From contig NZ_AP022593.1 in assembly GCF_010731815.2 (NCBI RefSeq), positions 5,270,001-5,334,000 of the forward strand: a DNA stretch of 64,000 nucleotides, read 5' to 3'. Made by a program: the position numbers and the translations under genes. Shown here piece after piece: positions 8,841-19,014 of the stretch (positions are counted from its first letter, which is position 1; the number at the start of each line of letters is the position of its first letter). This DNA is from Mycolicibacterium arabiense. GTDB lineage: Bacteria > Actinomycetota > Actinomycetes > Mycobacteriales > Mycobacteriaceae. A model generated the notes under the pieces. That model was not told the DNA's origin and ran no database searches. It saw nothing but the letters and a program-made list of their open reading frames with translations.

Positions 8841-9497
8841 GTCGCGGGCGGCGGCGAGCAGGCCGTCGCCGAGCGGGATCAGCACCGGGGTGAGGCGCTC
8901 GTCCTCGGCGATGAGCCGCGCGGCCTCGCGTACCGCGGCGACCTCCTTGTCGGCGGCGTTCGCGTCACCGGCACGGCCACCGAGGGCCGCGCGGTGCACG
9001 ACGATCGCCCCACCGGCACGCAGCAGCCGCACGCCCTCGGCGACGAACTGCGGCTGATCGATCGGGTCGGCGTCGATGAACACCAGGTCGTACGAATCGT
9101 CGGCCAGGCGCGTGAGCACCTCCTGGGCGCGCCCGCCGATGAGCCGGGTCCGCGACGGCCCGACGCCCGCCTCGGCGAAGGCCTGCTTCGCCAGGCGCTG
9201 GTGTTCGGGTTCGACGTCGATGGTCGTGAGCACGCCGTCCTCGCGCATGCCCGCCAGCAACCAGAGGCCGCTGACCCCCGCTCCGGTGCCGACCTCGACG
9301 ACGGCCTTCGCACCGGCGAGCCGCGCCAGCACGCTCAGTAGCGCCCCGACCGCGGGCGTCACGGCACCCGCTCCGCTGTCGTCGGAGCGCTCCCGCGCGG
9401 CAGCGGTGATCGCGTCCTCGGTGATCGACTGTTCGGCGTGAGTGAGAAGCGACTCCGAGCGACTCGGCCGCGTCTGAGCGTCATCGGAGCTGGCCAT
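8838..9497 (-). CDS. SAM-dependent O-methyltransferase (Rv1220c-like)
   Basis: 219 residues of the catechol/caffeoyl-CoA O-methyltransferase family. [19 protein letters not shown] is SAM motif [19 protein letters not shown] is the second beta strand with its acidic ribose ligand, and [10 protein letters not shown] carries the metal-binding aspartates. The start at 9497 (MASSDDAQ) gives the family's usual length; longer in-frame extensions run into the sigE control region. It is divergent from sigE. The substrate is unknown. Confidence 0.9.
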   Translation of the reverse strand: MASSDDAQTRPSRSESLLTHAEQSITEDAITAAARERSDDSGAGAVTPAVGALLSVLARLAGAKAVVEVGTGAGVSGLWLLAGMREDGVLTTIDVEPEHQRLAKQAFAEAGVGPSRTRLIGGRAQEVLTRLADDSYDLVFIDADPIDQPQFVAEGVRLLRAGGAIVVHRAALGGRAGDANAADKEVAAVREAARLIAEDERLTPVLIPLGDGLLAAARD

Positions 9498-9611
9498 GCC
9501 CGCAGCGTAGAGGCCGACCGATCGGCGGCTCACCCGACACGCCCGTGTGGCGACGCCGAGATGAACGCATTTCGAGGCGGTTTGTGCACTTCGCGGCATG
9601 GGTAGCCCGCA

Positions 9612-9630
9612 TTCTCAGGAAAAGTTCAGT
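9612..9630 (+). promoter_or_regulatory. MprA-type box upstream of sigE
   Basis: TTCTCAGG (9612-9619) and AGTTCAGT (9623-9630) are 8-bp direct repeats separated by AAA, a 19-bp site. MprAB is known to activate sigE in M. tuberculosis through a box of this form. It lies 45 bp upstream of the chosen sigE start. Confidence 0.6.
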
Positions 9631-9674
9631 TTGCTCATATGCCAACCTCACCAGGGTCGGGAACGGTAAGCCCC

Positions 9675-10478
9675 ATGACACACGGCGCAGTCCCGCAGCA
9701 CGGCCACGATCGCGGGAATTCTCGCGCCGGGGAAGTCGTTGTTCGGCACGTGGCAAAGACGCCGGACATTGGCGTCCGCAAGAGTGATCTGGAGGATCCG
9801 ACGACCACCACAAGCACGTCCCCCGTGTTCATGGCTCACCTCGAGCAGGCAGGCGCTGACGCCGGCCAGTCGGGTTGGGTCGAGCCCGCCGACGAGTTGA
9901 CCGGCACCGCGGTGTTCGACGCGACCGGCGACCAATCCTCGATGCCGTCCTGGGACGAGCTGGTGCGCCAGCACGCAGACCGCGTCTACCGCCTGGCCTA
10001 CCGGTTGTCCGGCAACCAGCACGACGCCGAGGACCTCACCCAGGAGACCTTCATCCGGGTGTTCCGCTCGGTGCAGAACTACCAGCCGGGCACGTTCGAG
10101 GGCTGGCTGCACCGCATCACCACGAACCTGTTCCTGGACATGGTCCGTCGCCGCAGCCGCATCCGCATGGAGGCGCTGCCCGAGGACTACGACCGCGTTC
10201 CCGCCGACGACCCGAACCCCGAGCAGATCTACCACGACTCGCGGCTCGGACCGGACCTGCAGGCCGCGCTGGACTCGCTGCCTCCGGAGTTCCGTGCCGC
10301 GGTCGTGTTGTGCGACATCGAGGGTCTGAGCTACGAGGAGATCGGCGCCACGCTCGGCGTCAAGCTCGGCACGGTCCGCAGCCGCATCCACCGCGGTCGC
10401 CAGGCGCTGCGCGACTACCTCGCCGCGCACTCGAGCGCCGAGGACGGTTACGCCAGTCATCAGGTCCGTTCGGCCTGA
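9675..10478 (+). CDS. sigE: ECF RNA polymerase sigma factor SigE
   Basis: ECF sigma factor for envelope and heat/SDS stress. Region 2 runs from [22 protein letters not shown] through [15 protein letters not shown], and region 4 holds [27 protein letters not shown]. The conserved body begins around [21 protein letters not shown]. Three in-frame ATGs could start it (9639, 9675, 9831); M. tuberculosis SigE is likewise made from more than one start. I chose 9675 because 9639 lies only 8 bp after the MprA-type box and may not be transcribed. It is followed by rseA, htrA and tatB, the standard regulon cluster. Confidence 0.93.
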   Translation: MTHGAVPQHGHDRGNSRAGEVVVRHVAKTPDIGVRKSDLEDPTTTTSTSPVFMAHLEQAGADAGQSGWVEPADELTGTAVFDATGDQSSMPSWDELVRQHADRVYRLAYRLSGNQHDAEDLTQETFIRVFRSVQNYQPGTFEGWLHRITTNLFLDMVRRRSRIRMEALPEDYDRVPADDPNPEQIYHDSRLGPDLQAALDSLPPEFRAAVVLCDIEGLSYEEIGATLGVKLGTVRSRIHRGRQALRDYLAAHSSAEDGYASHQVRSA

Positions 10479-10595
10479 CCGACCGGGCGCCATCGGGTGC
10501 CCGAACGGTGCTGATGGGTGTTTCGCGGCGCCGCTCGCGCTACATTCGAATAGTGCGCGCCGCGCAGTAGCAGCCACTGGAGAGGAGCGTGAGCG

Positions 10596-10991
10596 ATGGC
10601 CGACCCGGGGCACGTTTTCCGTCGGGCGTTCTCCTGGCTTCCCACGCAGTTCGCGTCGCAGAGCACCGATCCCGTGGGGCCGCGCCAGTTCGGCTCCACC
10701 GAGCACCTGTCGACCGAGGCCATCGCCGCGTTCGTGGACGGCGAGCTGAGCATGAAGGGCCACCTGCGCGCCGCGGGGCACATGTCGCAATGCCCAGAGT
10801 GCGCGTCGGCCGTCGACGCCCAGGGGCAGGCGCGCACGGCGTTGCGCGAGTCCCATCCGATCGCCGTCCCGACCGCACTTCTCGGTGCGTTGTCGCAGAT
10901 CCCGCACAGTCCCCATCCCGACCCGCACCTCGACGACGAGGAGCATGGATTTGCTGACGACGTTCTGCGTGACCGCCGCAAGCGCCGGTAG
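10596..10991 (+). CDS. rseA: Zinc-binding anti-sigma factor of SigE
   Basis: 131 residues with GAGAGGAG upstream of the ATG at 10596. The zinc-binding anti-sigma motif HxxxCxxC appears as HMSQCPEC after the helix LSTEAIAAFVDGELSMKGHL. There is no membrane segment, so it is a cytosolic, probably redox-sensitive sequesterer of SigE like Rv1222. Acidic and basic residues dominate the tail. It sits between sigE and htrA, the order known for this module, in which RseA can be removed by proteolysis after phosphorylation. Confidence 0.93.
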   Translation: MADPGHVFRRAFSWLPTQFASQSTDPVGPRQFGSTEHLSTEAIAAFVDGELSMKGHLRAAGHMSQCPECASAVDAQGQARTALRESHPIAVPTALLGALSQIPHSPHPDPHLDDEEHGFADDVLRDRRKRR

Positions 10992-11063
10992 GCTGGACCC
11001 CGAGTACGACCCCTGCGTGCGCCTGCCGATCATCTCGCCGGCGGGCGCCCCGACCGAGAGTGA

Positions 11064-12566
<1,503 letters not shown>

Positions 12567-12570
12567 CGCC

Positions 12571-13005
12571 GTGTTCGCCAACGTCGGGTGGGGCGAGATG
12601 CTCGTCCTGGTGATCGCCGGTCTCGTCATCCTCGGCCCCGAGCGGCTGCCCGGTGCGATCCGCTGGGCGTCGAACGCGGTGCGCCAGGCCCGTGAGTACC
12701 TGTCCGGGGCGACGAGTCAGCTGCGCCAGGACCTCGGCCCGGAGTTCGACGATCTGCGCGAACCGCTGTCCGAACTGCAGAAGCTGCGCGGCATGACGCC
12801 GCGGGCCGCGCTCACCAAGCACCTGCTCGACGGCGACGACTCGATCTTCACCGGGAAGTTCGACACCCCCGGCAGTGGCTCACCGAGCAACGGCTCCGAC
12901 ACGCCCACCGAGAAGCCGGTGTCCGCGCCGACGTTGGGCACGCCACCGGCCAAGCCCGCCGGGCCATCTGGTGGCCCGACGCGGTTCGACACCGACGCGA
13001 CCTAA
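12571..13005 (+). CDS. tatB: Twin-arginine translocase subunit TatB
   Basis: 144 residues from a GTG at 12571. [20 protein letters not shown] is the single N-terminal membrane segment, followed by [20 protein letters not shown], the TatB/TatA hinge and amphipathic helix, and a disordered Pro/Thr-rich tail. TatB receives twin-arginine substrates and passes them to TatA/C pores. Placement directly after htrA matches Rv1224 and links protein export to the envelope-stress cluster. Confidence 0.93.
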   Translation: MFANVGWGEMLVLVIAGLVILGPERLPGAIRWASNAVRQAREYLSGATSQLRQDLGPEFDDLREPLSELQKLRGMTPRAALTKHLLDGDDSIFTGKFDTPGSGSPSNGSDTPTEKPVSAPTLGTPPAKPAGPSGGPTRFDTDAT

Positions 13006-13022
13006 CGCGTTTCCCCGTCGCC

Positions 13023-14165
13023 CTAGCGGCCCGCGGGGTCCAGTCCGAGCGACATGCCCGCGAGGCCGCGCTTGCGCGACGACAGGGCGTCGGCGACCTT
13101 GCGCAATTCCTTGCCGGCCGGTGAATCCGGCGCACTGAGCACCAGCGGCGTCCCCGAGTCACCCGCCGAGACGAGCGCGGGATCGATCGGTACCTGGCCC
13201 AGCAGCGGCACGTCGGCGCCGACGGCCAGGGACAGGCGCTCGGCCACCTTCTGTCCGCCGCCCTCCCCGAACAGCGCCATGGTGGTGCCGTCGGGCATCA
13301 GCAGACCGGACATGTTCTCGACCACGCCTGCGATGCGCTGACGGGTCTGCAGCGCGATCGCGCCCGCCCGCTCGGCGACCTCGGCTGCTGCCAGCTGCGG
13401 CGTGGTGACCACCAGGATCTCGGCGCCGGGGATCAACTGCGACACCGAGATGGCGATGTCACCGGTGCCGGGCGGCAGGTCGAGCAGCAGCACGTCCAGG
13501 TCGCCCCAGTACACGTCGGCGAGGAACTGCTGCAGCGCACGGTGCAGCATCGGACCGCGCCACACCACGGGCGTGTTGCCCTGGGTGAACATCGCGATCG
13601 AGATGACCTTCACGTCGTGCGCCACGGGCGGCAGGATCATCGAGTCGACCTGGGTGGGACGCTCGTCGGTGCCGATCATGCGGGGCACCGAGTGGCCGTA
13701 GATGTCGGCGTCGAGCACGCCGACCGCCAGCCCACGGGCTGCCATCGCAGCGGCGAGGTTCACGGTGACGCTGGACTTGCCGACCCCGCCCTTGCCAGAG
13801 GCGACGGCATACACGCGCGTCAGGGATCCGGGCTGAGCGAACGGGATCACGGGTTCACGCGAATCGCCGCGCAACAGCTTGCGCAGTTCGGTGCGCTGCT
13901 CGTCGTTCATCACGTCGAGGGTGACCTTCACCGCGCCGGTGCCGGGCACGTCGGAGACGGCGCTGGTCACTCGGTCGGTGATCTCGGTCTTCTTGGGGCA
14001 GGCCGACGTGGTCAGGAAGATCTCGACGTGCACGCCCGACGAATCGTCGACGGTGACGTTCTTGACCATCCCGACCTCGGTGATCGGACGCCGCAGTTCG
14101 GGGTCGATCACCTTGTTGAGGGCGGCGCGCACCGCCGTTTCGAGTTCGCTGGGTGTAGAGGACAT
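13023..14165 (-). CDS. mrp: Mrp/ApbC-family P-loop Fe-S carrier ATPase
   Basis: 380 residues. An N-terminal MIP18/DUF59 domain (residues 1-100, with TTSACPKK) precedes a MinD-type ATPase domain with the deviant P-loop KGGVGKSSVTVNLA. It is known as a Fe-S cluster assembly or transfer factor. The CxxC pair that binds a bridging cluster in many Mrp/Nbp35 proteins is absent here: the corresponding stretch reads NMSGLLMPDGTTM. The start at 14165 (MSSTPSELE) matches the family; a longer frame upstream is Arg/Pro-rich and not coding. It converges with tatB. Confidence 0.92.
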   Translation of the reverse strand: MSSTPSELETAVRAALNKVIDPELRRPITEVGMVKNVTVDDSSGVHVEIFLTTSACPKKTEITDRVTSAVSDVPGTGAVKVTLDVMNDEQRTELRKLLRGDSREPVIPFAQPGSLTRVYAVASGKGGVGKSSVTVNLAAAMAARGLAVGVLDADIYGHSVPRMIGTDERPTQVDSMILPPVAHDVKVISIAMFTQGNTPVVWRGPMLHRALQQFLADVYWGDLDVLLLDLPPGTGDIAISVSQLIPGAEILVVTTPQLAAAEVAERAGAIALQTRQRIAGVVENMSGLLMPDGTTMALFGEGGGQKVAERLSLAVGADVPLLGQVPIDPALVSAGDSGTPLVLSAPDSPAGKELRKVADALSSRKRGLAGMSLGLDPAGR

Positions 14166-14208
14166 CACCTGCGAGTCTAGGCCGCGTCGGCGACCGCTCC
14201 GGCAGAGG

Positions 14209-15522
14209 TCAGGCCGGGGGCGGTCCGGGCTGCTGCCCGAGGGGACCCGGCGACACCACCGGCGCGGCTTCGGCGGGGAGTCCACCGGGCGCGGGGGGAG
14301 GTGGCGGCGGGGCGAACGGAGCCGCGGGAACCGGGTTCGGGGGCCCGAACAGCGGCGGCGCGAACGGGGCAGGAGCGGGCGGTGGGACGGCGGCCGGCGG
14401 CGGTGCCGGGGTGCCCTGGATGCAGAACACCTGGCAGTTCTGCTGCGGTGCTGCCGGCGCGGGCGCACCACCGGGTGCGACGGCACCGGGGTTCAGCGGT
14501 CCGGGCGCGGCGGCGGGTGCGCCGATCGTGCCCGCGGCGTTGGTGCCGCCGATGTCGAACAGCGGGGTGACGGCCAGCGGATCGGTCGCGGGCAGGCCGG
14601 TCGCGTTGGGCGGCAGGCCCGGGCCGAGGCCTTGACCGCGGGTCGTCGTGAGGTGGACGTCGGAGATCGGTGGCGGCGGGCCGCCGATGACCGGCAGATC
14701 GACCGGTTCGACACCGGTCTGGTAGGCGGCTGCCCAGCCAAGTACGTTGCGCGCGTAGGCCATCGAGTTGTTGTAGCGCAGGATCGCGGCGAGCACCTGC
14801 GACTGGTCGCGCAGGTTGAGGTTGCCGCTGCACAGATAGCGGGCGGCGGCCAGCGTCGAGTCGAACAGATTCTGCACGTCGGCCTTGCCGTCGTTGTCGC
14901 CGTCGGAGGCGTAGCGCGCCCAGGTGCCCGGCAGGAACTGCATCGGCCCCATGGCGCGGGCGTAGGTGACCCGGCCGGACTGCACGCTCTGCACGATCAC
15001 TTCGTTGCCCGCCAGCGTCCCGTCCAGGGTCGGGCCGTAGATGGGCTGGATCGGCGTGCCGCGTGCGTCGGTGGCTCCGCCGTTGGCGTGTAGCGATTCG
15101 ATGCGGCCGATGCCCGCCAACAGATTCCAGCTGACGCCGCACCCGGGGTAGGCCGAGGCCATCATCCGCTCGGCGTTGCGGTAGGCGTTGAGCGCCATCA
15201 CCGGGATGCGCATGTTGCCCATCGTGCTGAACACGATCGGCGGTGGCGGCGGCGACGGGTTGGCCGCGGCGATCCGCAATGGCTTGATCGGCTTGGCGGC
15301 CGCGATCACCCGGACGCCTGAGTCGTCGGCACCGCGCGCGACGGCGGCGAGTGGCATGTAACCGTCGGCGCTGACCGTGTGCTTGGGCGCGGGTGCGGCC
15401 GCACCGACCGCACCGATGAGCACTGCGGGGGCGATGACGATCACGCCGAAAGCTGGTGTGCGGACCACTCGGGCCGCGCGACGACGCACCGTTGCGATGA
15501 CGTCGCGTCCGCCAATGTGCAC
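14209..15522 (-). CDS. Secreted lytic murein transglycosylase with Pro-rich tail
   Basis: About 437 residues. An N-terminal hydrophobic segment (PAFGVIVIAPAVLIGAVGAA) directs export. The SLT-like domain carries the catalytic Glu in LLAGIGRIESLHANGG and ends in YARAMGPMQFLPGTWARYASD, then DVQNLFDSTLAAARYL. The last ~170 residues are Pro/Ala-rich and low-complexity, probably spanning the cell wall. The start could be GTG at 15522 or 15549. The product would cleave peptidoglycan glycan strands. It corresponds to Rv1230c. Confidence 0.88.
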   Translation of the reverse strand: MHIGGRDVIATVRRRAARVVRTPAFGVIVIAPAVLIGAVGAAAPAPKHTVSADGYMPLAAVARGADDSGVRVIAAAKPIKPLRIAAANPSPPPPPIVFSTMGNMRIPVMALNAYRNAERMMASAYPGCGVSWNLLAGIGRIESLHANGGATDARGTPIQPIYGPTLDGTLAGNEVIVQSVQSGRVTYARAMGPMQFLPGTWARYASDGDNDGKADVQNLFDSTLAAARYLCSGNLNLRDQSQVLAAILRYNNSMAYARNVLGWAAAYQTGVEPVDLPVIGGPPPPISDVHLTTTRGQGLGPGLPPNATGLPATDPLAVTPLFDIGGTNAAGTIGAPAAAPGPLNPGAVAPGGAPAPAAPQQNCQVFCIQGTPAPPPAAVPPPAPAPFAPPLFGPPNPVPAAPFAPPPPPPAPGGLPAEAAPVVSPGPLGQQPGPPPA

Positions 15523-15641
15523 TAAGACCGTCCTACCCAAGCCGAACACCGTGTGAACCAGGTCACCATACCGACTTCGGTTTCATACGTTGCAGCAATC
15601 CCCACAATGGCTTTCAACACCCTCGTTGGCGAGATCGCAAA

Positions 15642-16205
15642 TCACGGGTTCGAGGGTCCGACGCGCCCGTCACCGCGCGAGGCCGACTTGCCCTTCTTGT
15701 CCGACTTCGACTTGGCCCCACCCTCCTTGGGCGGCTGCAGCTCGTTGAGCAGATCGCGCAGGTCCTCGAGTTCGCGGCGCAGGTAGTCGCGGGTCACGAC
15801 CTCGCCCACTGCGATTCGCAGTGCGGCCAGCTCGCGGGCGAGGTACTCGGTGTCCGCCTTGGTCTGCTGGGCCCTCCGCCGGTCCTCTTCGAGCGCCACC
15901 CGGTCGCGGTTCTCCTGGCGGTTCTGTGCCAGCAGGATCAGCGGCGCGGCGTAGGCGGCCTGCGTCGAGAACGCCAGGTTCAGCAGGATGAACGGGTACG
16001 GATCCCACTGCAGCCCAACGGCAAACAGGTTCAGCAGGATCCAGACGATGACGAACACCGTCTGGATGGCCAGGTATCGCCCGGTGCCCAGGAATCGGGC
16101 GAACCTCTCGCCGAAGCGGCCGGCGGCCTCCACGTCGAACTGCGGGGTGAGGCGTCGGGACGTACGGGGTGTGTCGAGGCGCTGACGCGCCGTCGCTTCA
16201 CTCAT
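15642..16205 (-). CDS. DUF1003 membrane protein (Rv1231c-like)
   Basis: 187 residues with two membrane segments (about 45-65 and 72-95) in the DUF1003 pattern: FVIVWILLNLFAVGLQWDPYPFILLNLAFSTQAAYAAPLILLAQNRQ, the family's signature region. A charged helical part follows and may form a coiled coil (RDRVALEEDRRRAQQTKAD to DLRDLLNELQ), ending in a Lys/Ser-rich tail. Its ATG overlaps the stop of the upstream MgtE-N/CBS gene by 4 bp, so the two are translationally coupled. Family function is unknown. Confidence 0.9.
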   Translation of the reverse strand: MSEATARQRLDTPRTSRRLTPQFDVEAAGRFGERFARFLGTGRYLAIQTVFVIVWILLNLFAVGLQWDPYPFILLNLAFSTQAAYAAPLILLAQNRQENRDRVALEEDRRRAQQTKADTEYLARELAALRIAVGEVVTRDYLRRELEDLRDLLNELQPPKEGGAKSKSDKKGKSASRGDGRVGPSNP

Positions 16206-17518
16206 GACGGCCTAGCGGGGCCCGCGGCCGTGACGTCGGCTACCGGCAGTTCGGGCTCGTCGACGTTGACACGCCAATCGTGCGGTAGGAGGTGGTCGAG
16301 CACGTCGTCGACGGTGACGGCGCCCAGCAGGTGGTTCTCCTCGTCCACCACCGGCCCGCAGAGCAGGTTGTAGGCGGCGAAGTAGCGGGTGACCGCGGCC
16401 AGCGAGGTGTCGGGGGTCAGGTTGGGCAGGTCGGTGTCGACGATGCCGCTGACCAGGGTGGCGGGCGGCTCGCGCAGCAGCCGCTGCAGGTGTACGCAGC
16501 CCAGGTAGCGCCCGGTCGGCGTCGCGGTCGGCGGGCGCACGACGAACGCCAGAGACGCCAGTGCCGGGGTCAGGTCGGGATCGCGGACGCGGGCCAGCGC
16601 CTCTGCGACCGTGGTGTCGGGGGCGAGCACGACGGGTCCCGACGTCATCAGACCGCCTGCGGTGTCGGGGGAGTGCTTGAGCAGCCGCCGCACCGGTTCG
16701 GAGTCCTCGGGATCCATCCGGGCCAGCAGCACCTCGGCGCGCGAGGCACCCAGTTCGCCGAGCAGGTCGGCGGCGTCGTCGGGATCCATCTCCTCCAGCA
16801 CGTCGGCGGCGCGCTCGGTGTCGAGCTGTTCGAGCAGATCGACCTGCTCGCTCTCGGGCAGCTCCTGCAGGATGTCGGCGAGGCGCTCGTCGCCGAGGGC
16901 GTTGATCACCTCGTAGCGCCGTTTGGACGGCAGTTCCCGGATCGCGTCGGCGACCTCGATCGGGCGCTGCCCCTCGAACTGCGCGAGCAGCTGTGCGACG
17001 CCTTGGCCGGGCAGCGCGAGCGCCGACGGCGTCAAGCCCACGACGTTCTGCCATTCGACGGCGTGCACCGACGTGCGTCTGCCCAGGCGACGGTGGTTCC
17101 GCACCGCCACGCGGGTGACGACCCAATCGCGGGAACGCACTTGCTCCATGGCGAGGTCGACCACCACGACGTCGACGCCCGCGAGCTGCGGCAGCTCGGG
17201 ATCGTCCACGCGGACGCGGGTGTCGAGCACCTGGCCCAGCACGAGGACCTCACCGGGCCGCTGGGCGAATCGGCGCAGCGACACGTTGCCGGTGGTCAGC
17301 GTGACCGCACTCGGCTCGATGGCGGTGACGCGCAGGATCGGCACGAAGATCCTTCTGCGCGTGAGCAATTCGACGACCAAGCCCAGTACTCTGGGCTGCT
17401 GCTTGACGATGCTGATGCTGATCACGACGTCGCGAACGCGCCCGATGGACTCGCCATCGGGACCGAGCACCACCATCCCCGCTAGCCGGGCCGCATAGAC
17501 CCTGTTCACCGCCGCCAT
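16202..17518 (-). CDS. PRC-barrel / MgtE-N / CBS-domain protein without channel domain
   Basis: 438 residues. The N-terminal ~65 residues are PRC-barrel-like (AGMVVLGPDGESIGRVRDVVI). Residues ~170-290 are the MgtE N superhelical domain (LLEQLDTERAADVLEEMDPDDAADLLGEL). Two CBS repeats follow (TVAEALARVRD and NHLLGAVTVDDVLDHLLPHDW). No transmembrane helices follow, unlike true MgtE Mg2+ channels. It corresponds to Rv1232c. Coupled translation with DUF1003 suggests that protein is its membrane partner. The start at 17518 is 7 bases after a TACCCT -10 element, so it is probably leaderless. Confidence 0.88.
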   Translation of the reverse strand: MAAVNRVYAARLAGMVVLGPDGESIGRVRDVVISISIVKQQPRVLGLVVELLTRRRIFVPILRVTAIEPSAVTLTTGNVSLRRFAQRPGEVLVLGQVLDTRVRVDDPELPQLAGVDVVVVDLAMEQVRSRDWVVTRVAVRNHRRLGRRTSVHAVEWQNVVGLTPSALALPGQGVAQLLAQFEGQRPIEVADAIRELPSKRRYEVINALGDERLADILQELPESEQVDLLEQLDTERAADVLEEMDPDDAADLLGELGASRAEVLLARMDPEDSEPVRRLLKHSPDTAGGLMTSGPVVLAPDTTVAEALARVRDPDLTPALASLAFVVRPPTATPTGRYLGCVHLQRLLREPPATLVSGIVDTDLPNLTPDTSLAAVTRYFAAYNLLCGPVVDEENHLLGAVTVDDVLDHLLPHDWRVNVDEPELPVADVTAAGPARPS

Positions 17519-17543
17519 GCCACAAAGGGTAGAGAGTGTTGGC
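17519..17543. promoter_or_regulatory. 25-bp divergent intergenic promoter
   Basis: Only 25 bp separate the ATG of the MgtE-N/CBS gene (17518) from the GTG of the CitE-like gene (17544). On the minus strand TACCCT (17531-17526) lies seven bases before the ATG. On the plus strand TAGAGA (17530-17535) lies eight bases before the GTG. The two -10-like elements overlap at the same TA step. Confidence 0.45.
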
Positions 17544-18500
17544 GTGTCCAACCCGTATCGCCCCCGTCGAACCGTTTTGTCGGTCCCTGGTAGTAGCGAC
17601 AAGATGATCGCCAAGGGCAAACAGCTGCCCGCCGACGAGGTGTTCCTCGACCTCGAGGACGCCGTCGCCCCGGACGCCAAGGGCGCTGCACGCGCCCGGG
17701 TGGCCGCCGCGCTCGCCGAACCCGGCTGGGCCGGTCAGCTGCGCGGCGTCCGGGTCAACGACTGGACGACGCCGTGGACCCACGCCGACGTCATCGAGGT
17801 CGTGGCGACGGCAGGCGAACACCTGGACCTGGTGGTGCTGCCGAAGGTCGTGGATGTCTCGCACGTTCAGGCGCTGGACTTGTTGCTCACCCAGCTCGAG
17901 CACACGCACGGACTTCCGGTGGGCCAGATCGGGATCGAGGCGCAGATCGAGAACGCCGCGGGCCTGTCAAACGTCGACGCGATCGCCGCGGCACCGCGGG
18001 TGCAGTCGTTGGTGCTGGGGCCGGCGGACATGATGGCGAGCCTCAACATGCGCACCCTGGTCGTCGGCGAGCAGCCCGAGGGCTACGACGTGGGCGACGC
18101 CCACCACTACGTCCTGATGCGCATCCTCGTCGCCGCGCGCACGCACGGCATCAACGCGATCGACGGGCCCTACCTGAAGGTGCGCGACACCGACGCCTTC
18201 CGCAGGGTCGCCGGTCGCTCGGCGGCGCTCGGCTACGACGGCAAGTGGGTGCTGCACCCCGACCAGATCGACGCGGGCAACGAGATCTTCAGTCCCCGCC
18301 AGGACGACTATGACCACGCCGAGCTGATCCTCGAAGCCTACGAGTGGCACACGTCGCAGGCGGGCGGGGCGCGCGGTGCGGTGATGCTGGGCGACGAGAT
18401 GATCGACGAGGCGAGCCGCAAGATGGCGCTGGTGATCGCGGGCAAGGGCAGGGCGGCCGGGATGGCGCGCACGACGGCGAAGTTCGAACCGCCCGCGTAG
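17544..18500 (+). CDS. CitE-like HpcH/HpaI aldolase / CoA-ester lyase
   Basis: 318 residues from a GTG at 17544 (VSNPYRPRRTVLSVPGSSDK, the typical CitE start). VFLDLEDAVAPDAK carries the metal-binding acidic residues, QIENAAGLSNVDAIA the second acidic ligand, and LVLGPADMMASLNM the active-site loop. The family cleaves or hydrolyses beta-hydroxyacyl-CoA esters such as malyl-CoA or citramalyl-CoA. No citrate lyase alpha or gamma subunits are nearby, so a stand-alone malyl- or citramalyl-CoA enzyme is more likely. Confidence 0.87.
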   Translation: MSNPYRPRRTVLSVPGSSDKMIAKGKQLPADEVFLDLEDAVAPDAKGAARARVAAALAEPGWAGQLRGVRVNDWTTPWTHADVIEVVATAGEHLDLVVLPKVVDVSHVQALDLLLTQLEHTHGLPVGQIGIEAQIENAAGLSNVDAIAAAPRVQSLVLGPADMMASLNMRTLVVGEQPEGYDVGDAHHYVLMRILVAARTHGINAIDGPYLKVRDTDAFRRVAGRSAALGYDGKWVLHPDQIDAGNEIFSPRQDDYDHAELILEAYEWHTSQAGGARGAVMLGDEMIDEASRKMALVIAGKGRAAGMARTTAKFEPPA

Positions 18501-18516
18501 CGCTAGACGACGAACC

Positions 18517-19014
18517 TCAGGTGACGGCGTAACCGCTGGCGAACATACCGACGATCAGCAGCACGTACAGGATCATGCCCGCGGTGATCAGGCCGCCGAC
18601 GATGACGCCCGCGAGCGCCAGACCCCACCCGTCCTGCCCGGTGCGACGGGTCTCGCGCATGGCGATGATCCCGAGGACGACGCCGACGACCGCGGGCAGG
18701 CCGCAGAGCAGTCCGGTCAGTGCGCAGACCAGCGCCGCGATCGCCTTGCCGTTGGTGCCCGCGGGCTGAGCCGCTCGGTAGGGGTCGTACGGGTAGCCGC
18801 CGGCGTACGGCGGATAGGGCGGCGGGTAGCCGGGCTGCTGGTAACCCGGGGCCGGGTACCCGGGCGGCGGGTATCCGCCCGGTTGCGACCACCCGTCGGG
18901 GTGGACAGGCGGCGGCAGCCCGGGGTTGGCGGGGTAGTCCAGCGGCTGCGTCGAACCGTCGGGTGCCGGGAACTCGGGGCCGCGGTAAGGCTGCTCGGGA
19001 CCGTTGGTCATCAA
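18517..19014 (-). CDS. DUF4190 membrane protein, Pro/Gly/Tyr-rich N-terminus
   Basis: 165 residues. The first ~80 are low-complexity with PGY/PP repeats (GYPPPGYPAPGYQQPGYPPP). The C-terminal half has two membrane segments in DUF4190 style (AIAALVCALTGLLCGLPAVVGVVLGIIAM and WGLALAGVIVGGLITAG). It overlaps the next paralogue by 4 bp, so the two form a tandem pair. Function is unknown. It corresponds by position to Rv1233c. Confidence 0.83.
   Translation of the reverse strand: MMTNGPEQPYRGPEFPAPDGSTQPLDYPANPGLPPPVHPDGWSQPGGYPPPGYPAPGYQQPGYPPPYPPYAGGYPYDPYRAAQPAGTNGKAIAALVCALTGLLCGLPAVVGVVLGIIAMRETRRTGQDGWGLALAGVIVGGLITAGMILYVLLIVGMFASGYAVT

Noticed and set aside
9660..9740. SigE-dependent autoregulatory promoter within the sigE 5' region
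   Set aside because: GGAAC-like words occur but no partner GTT at the right spacing was found.
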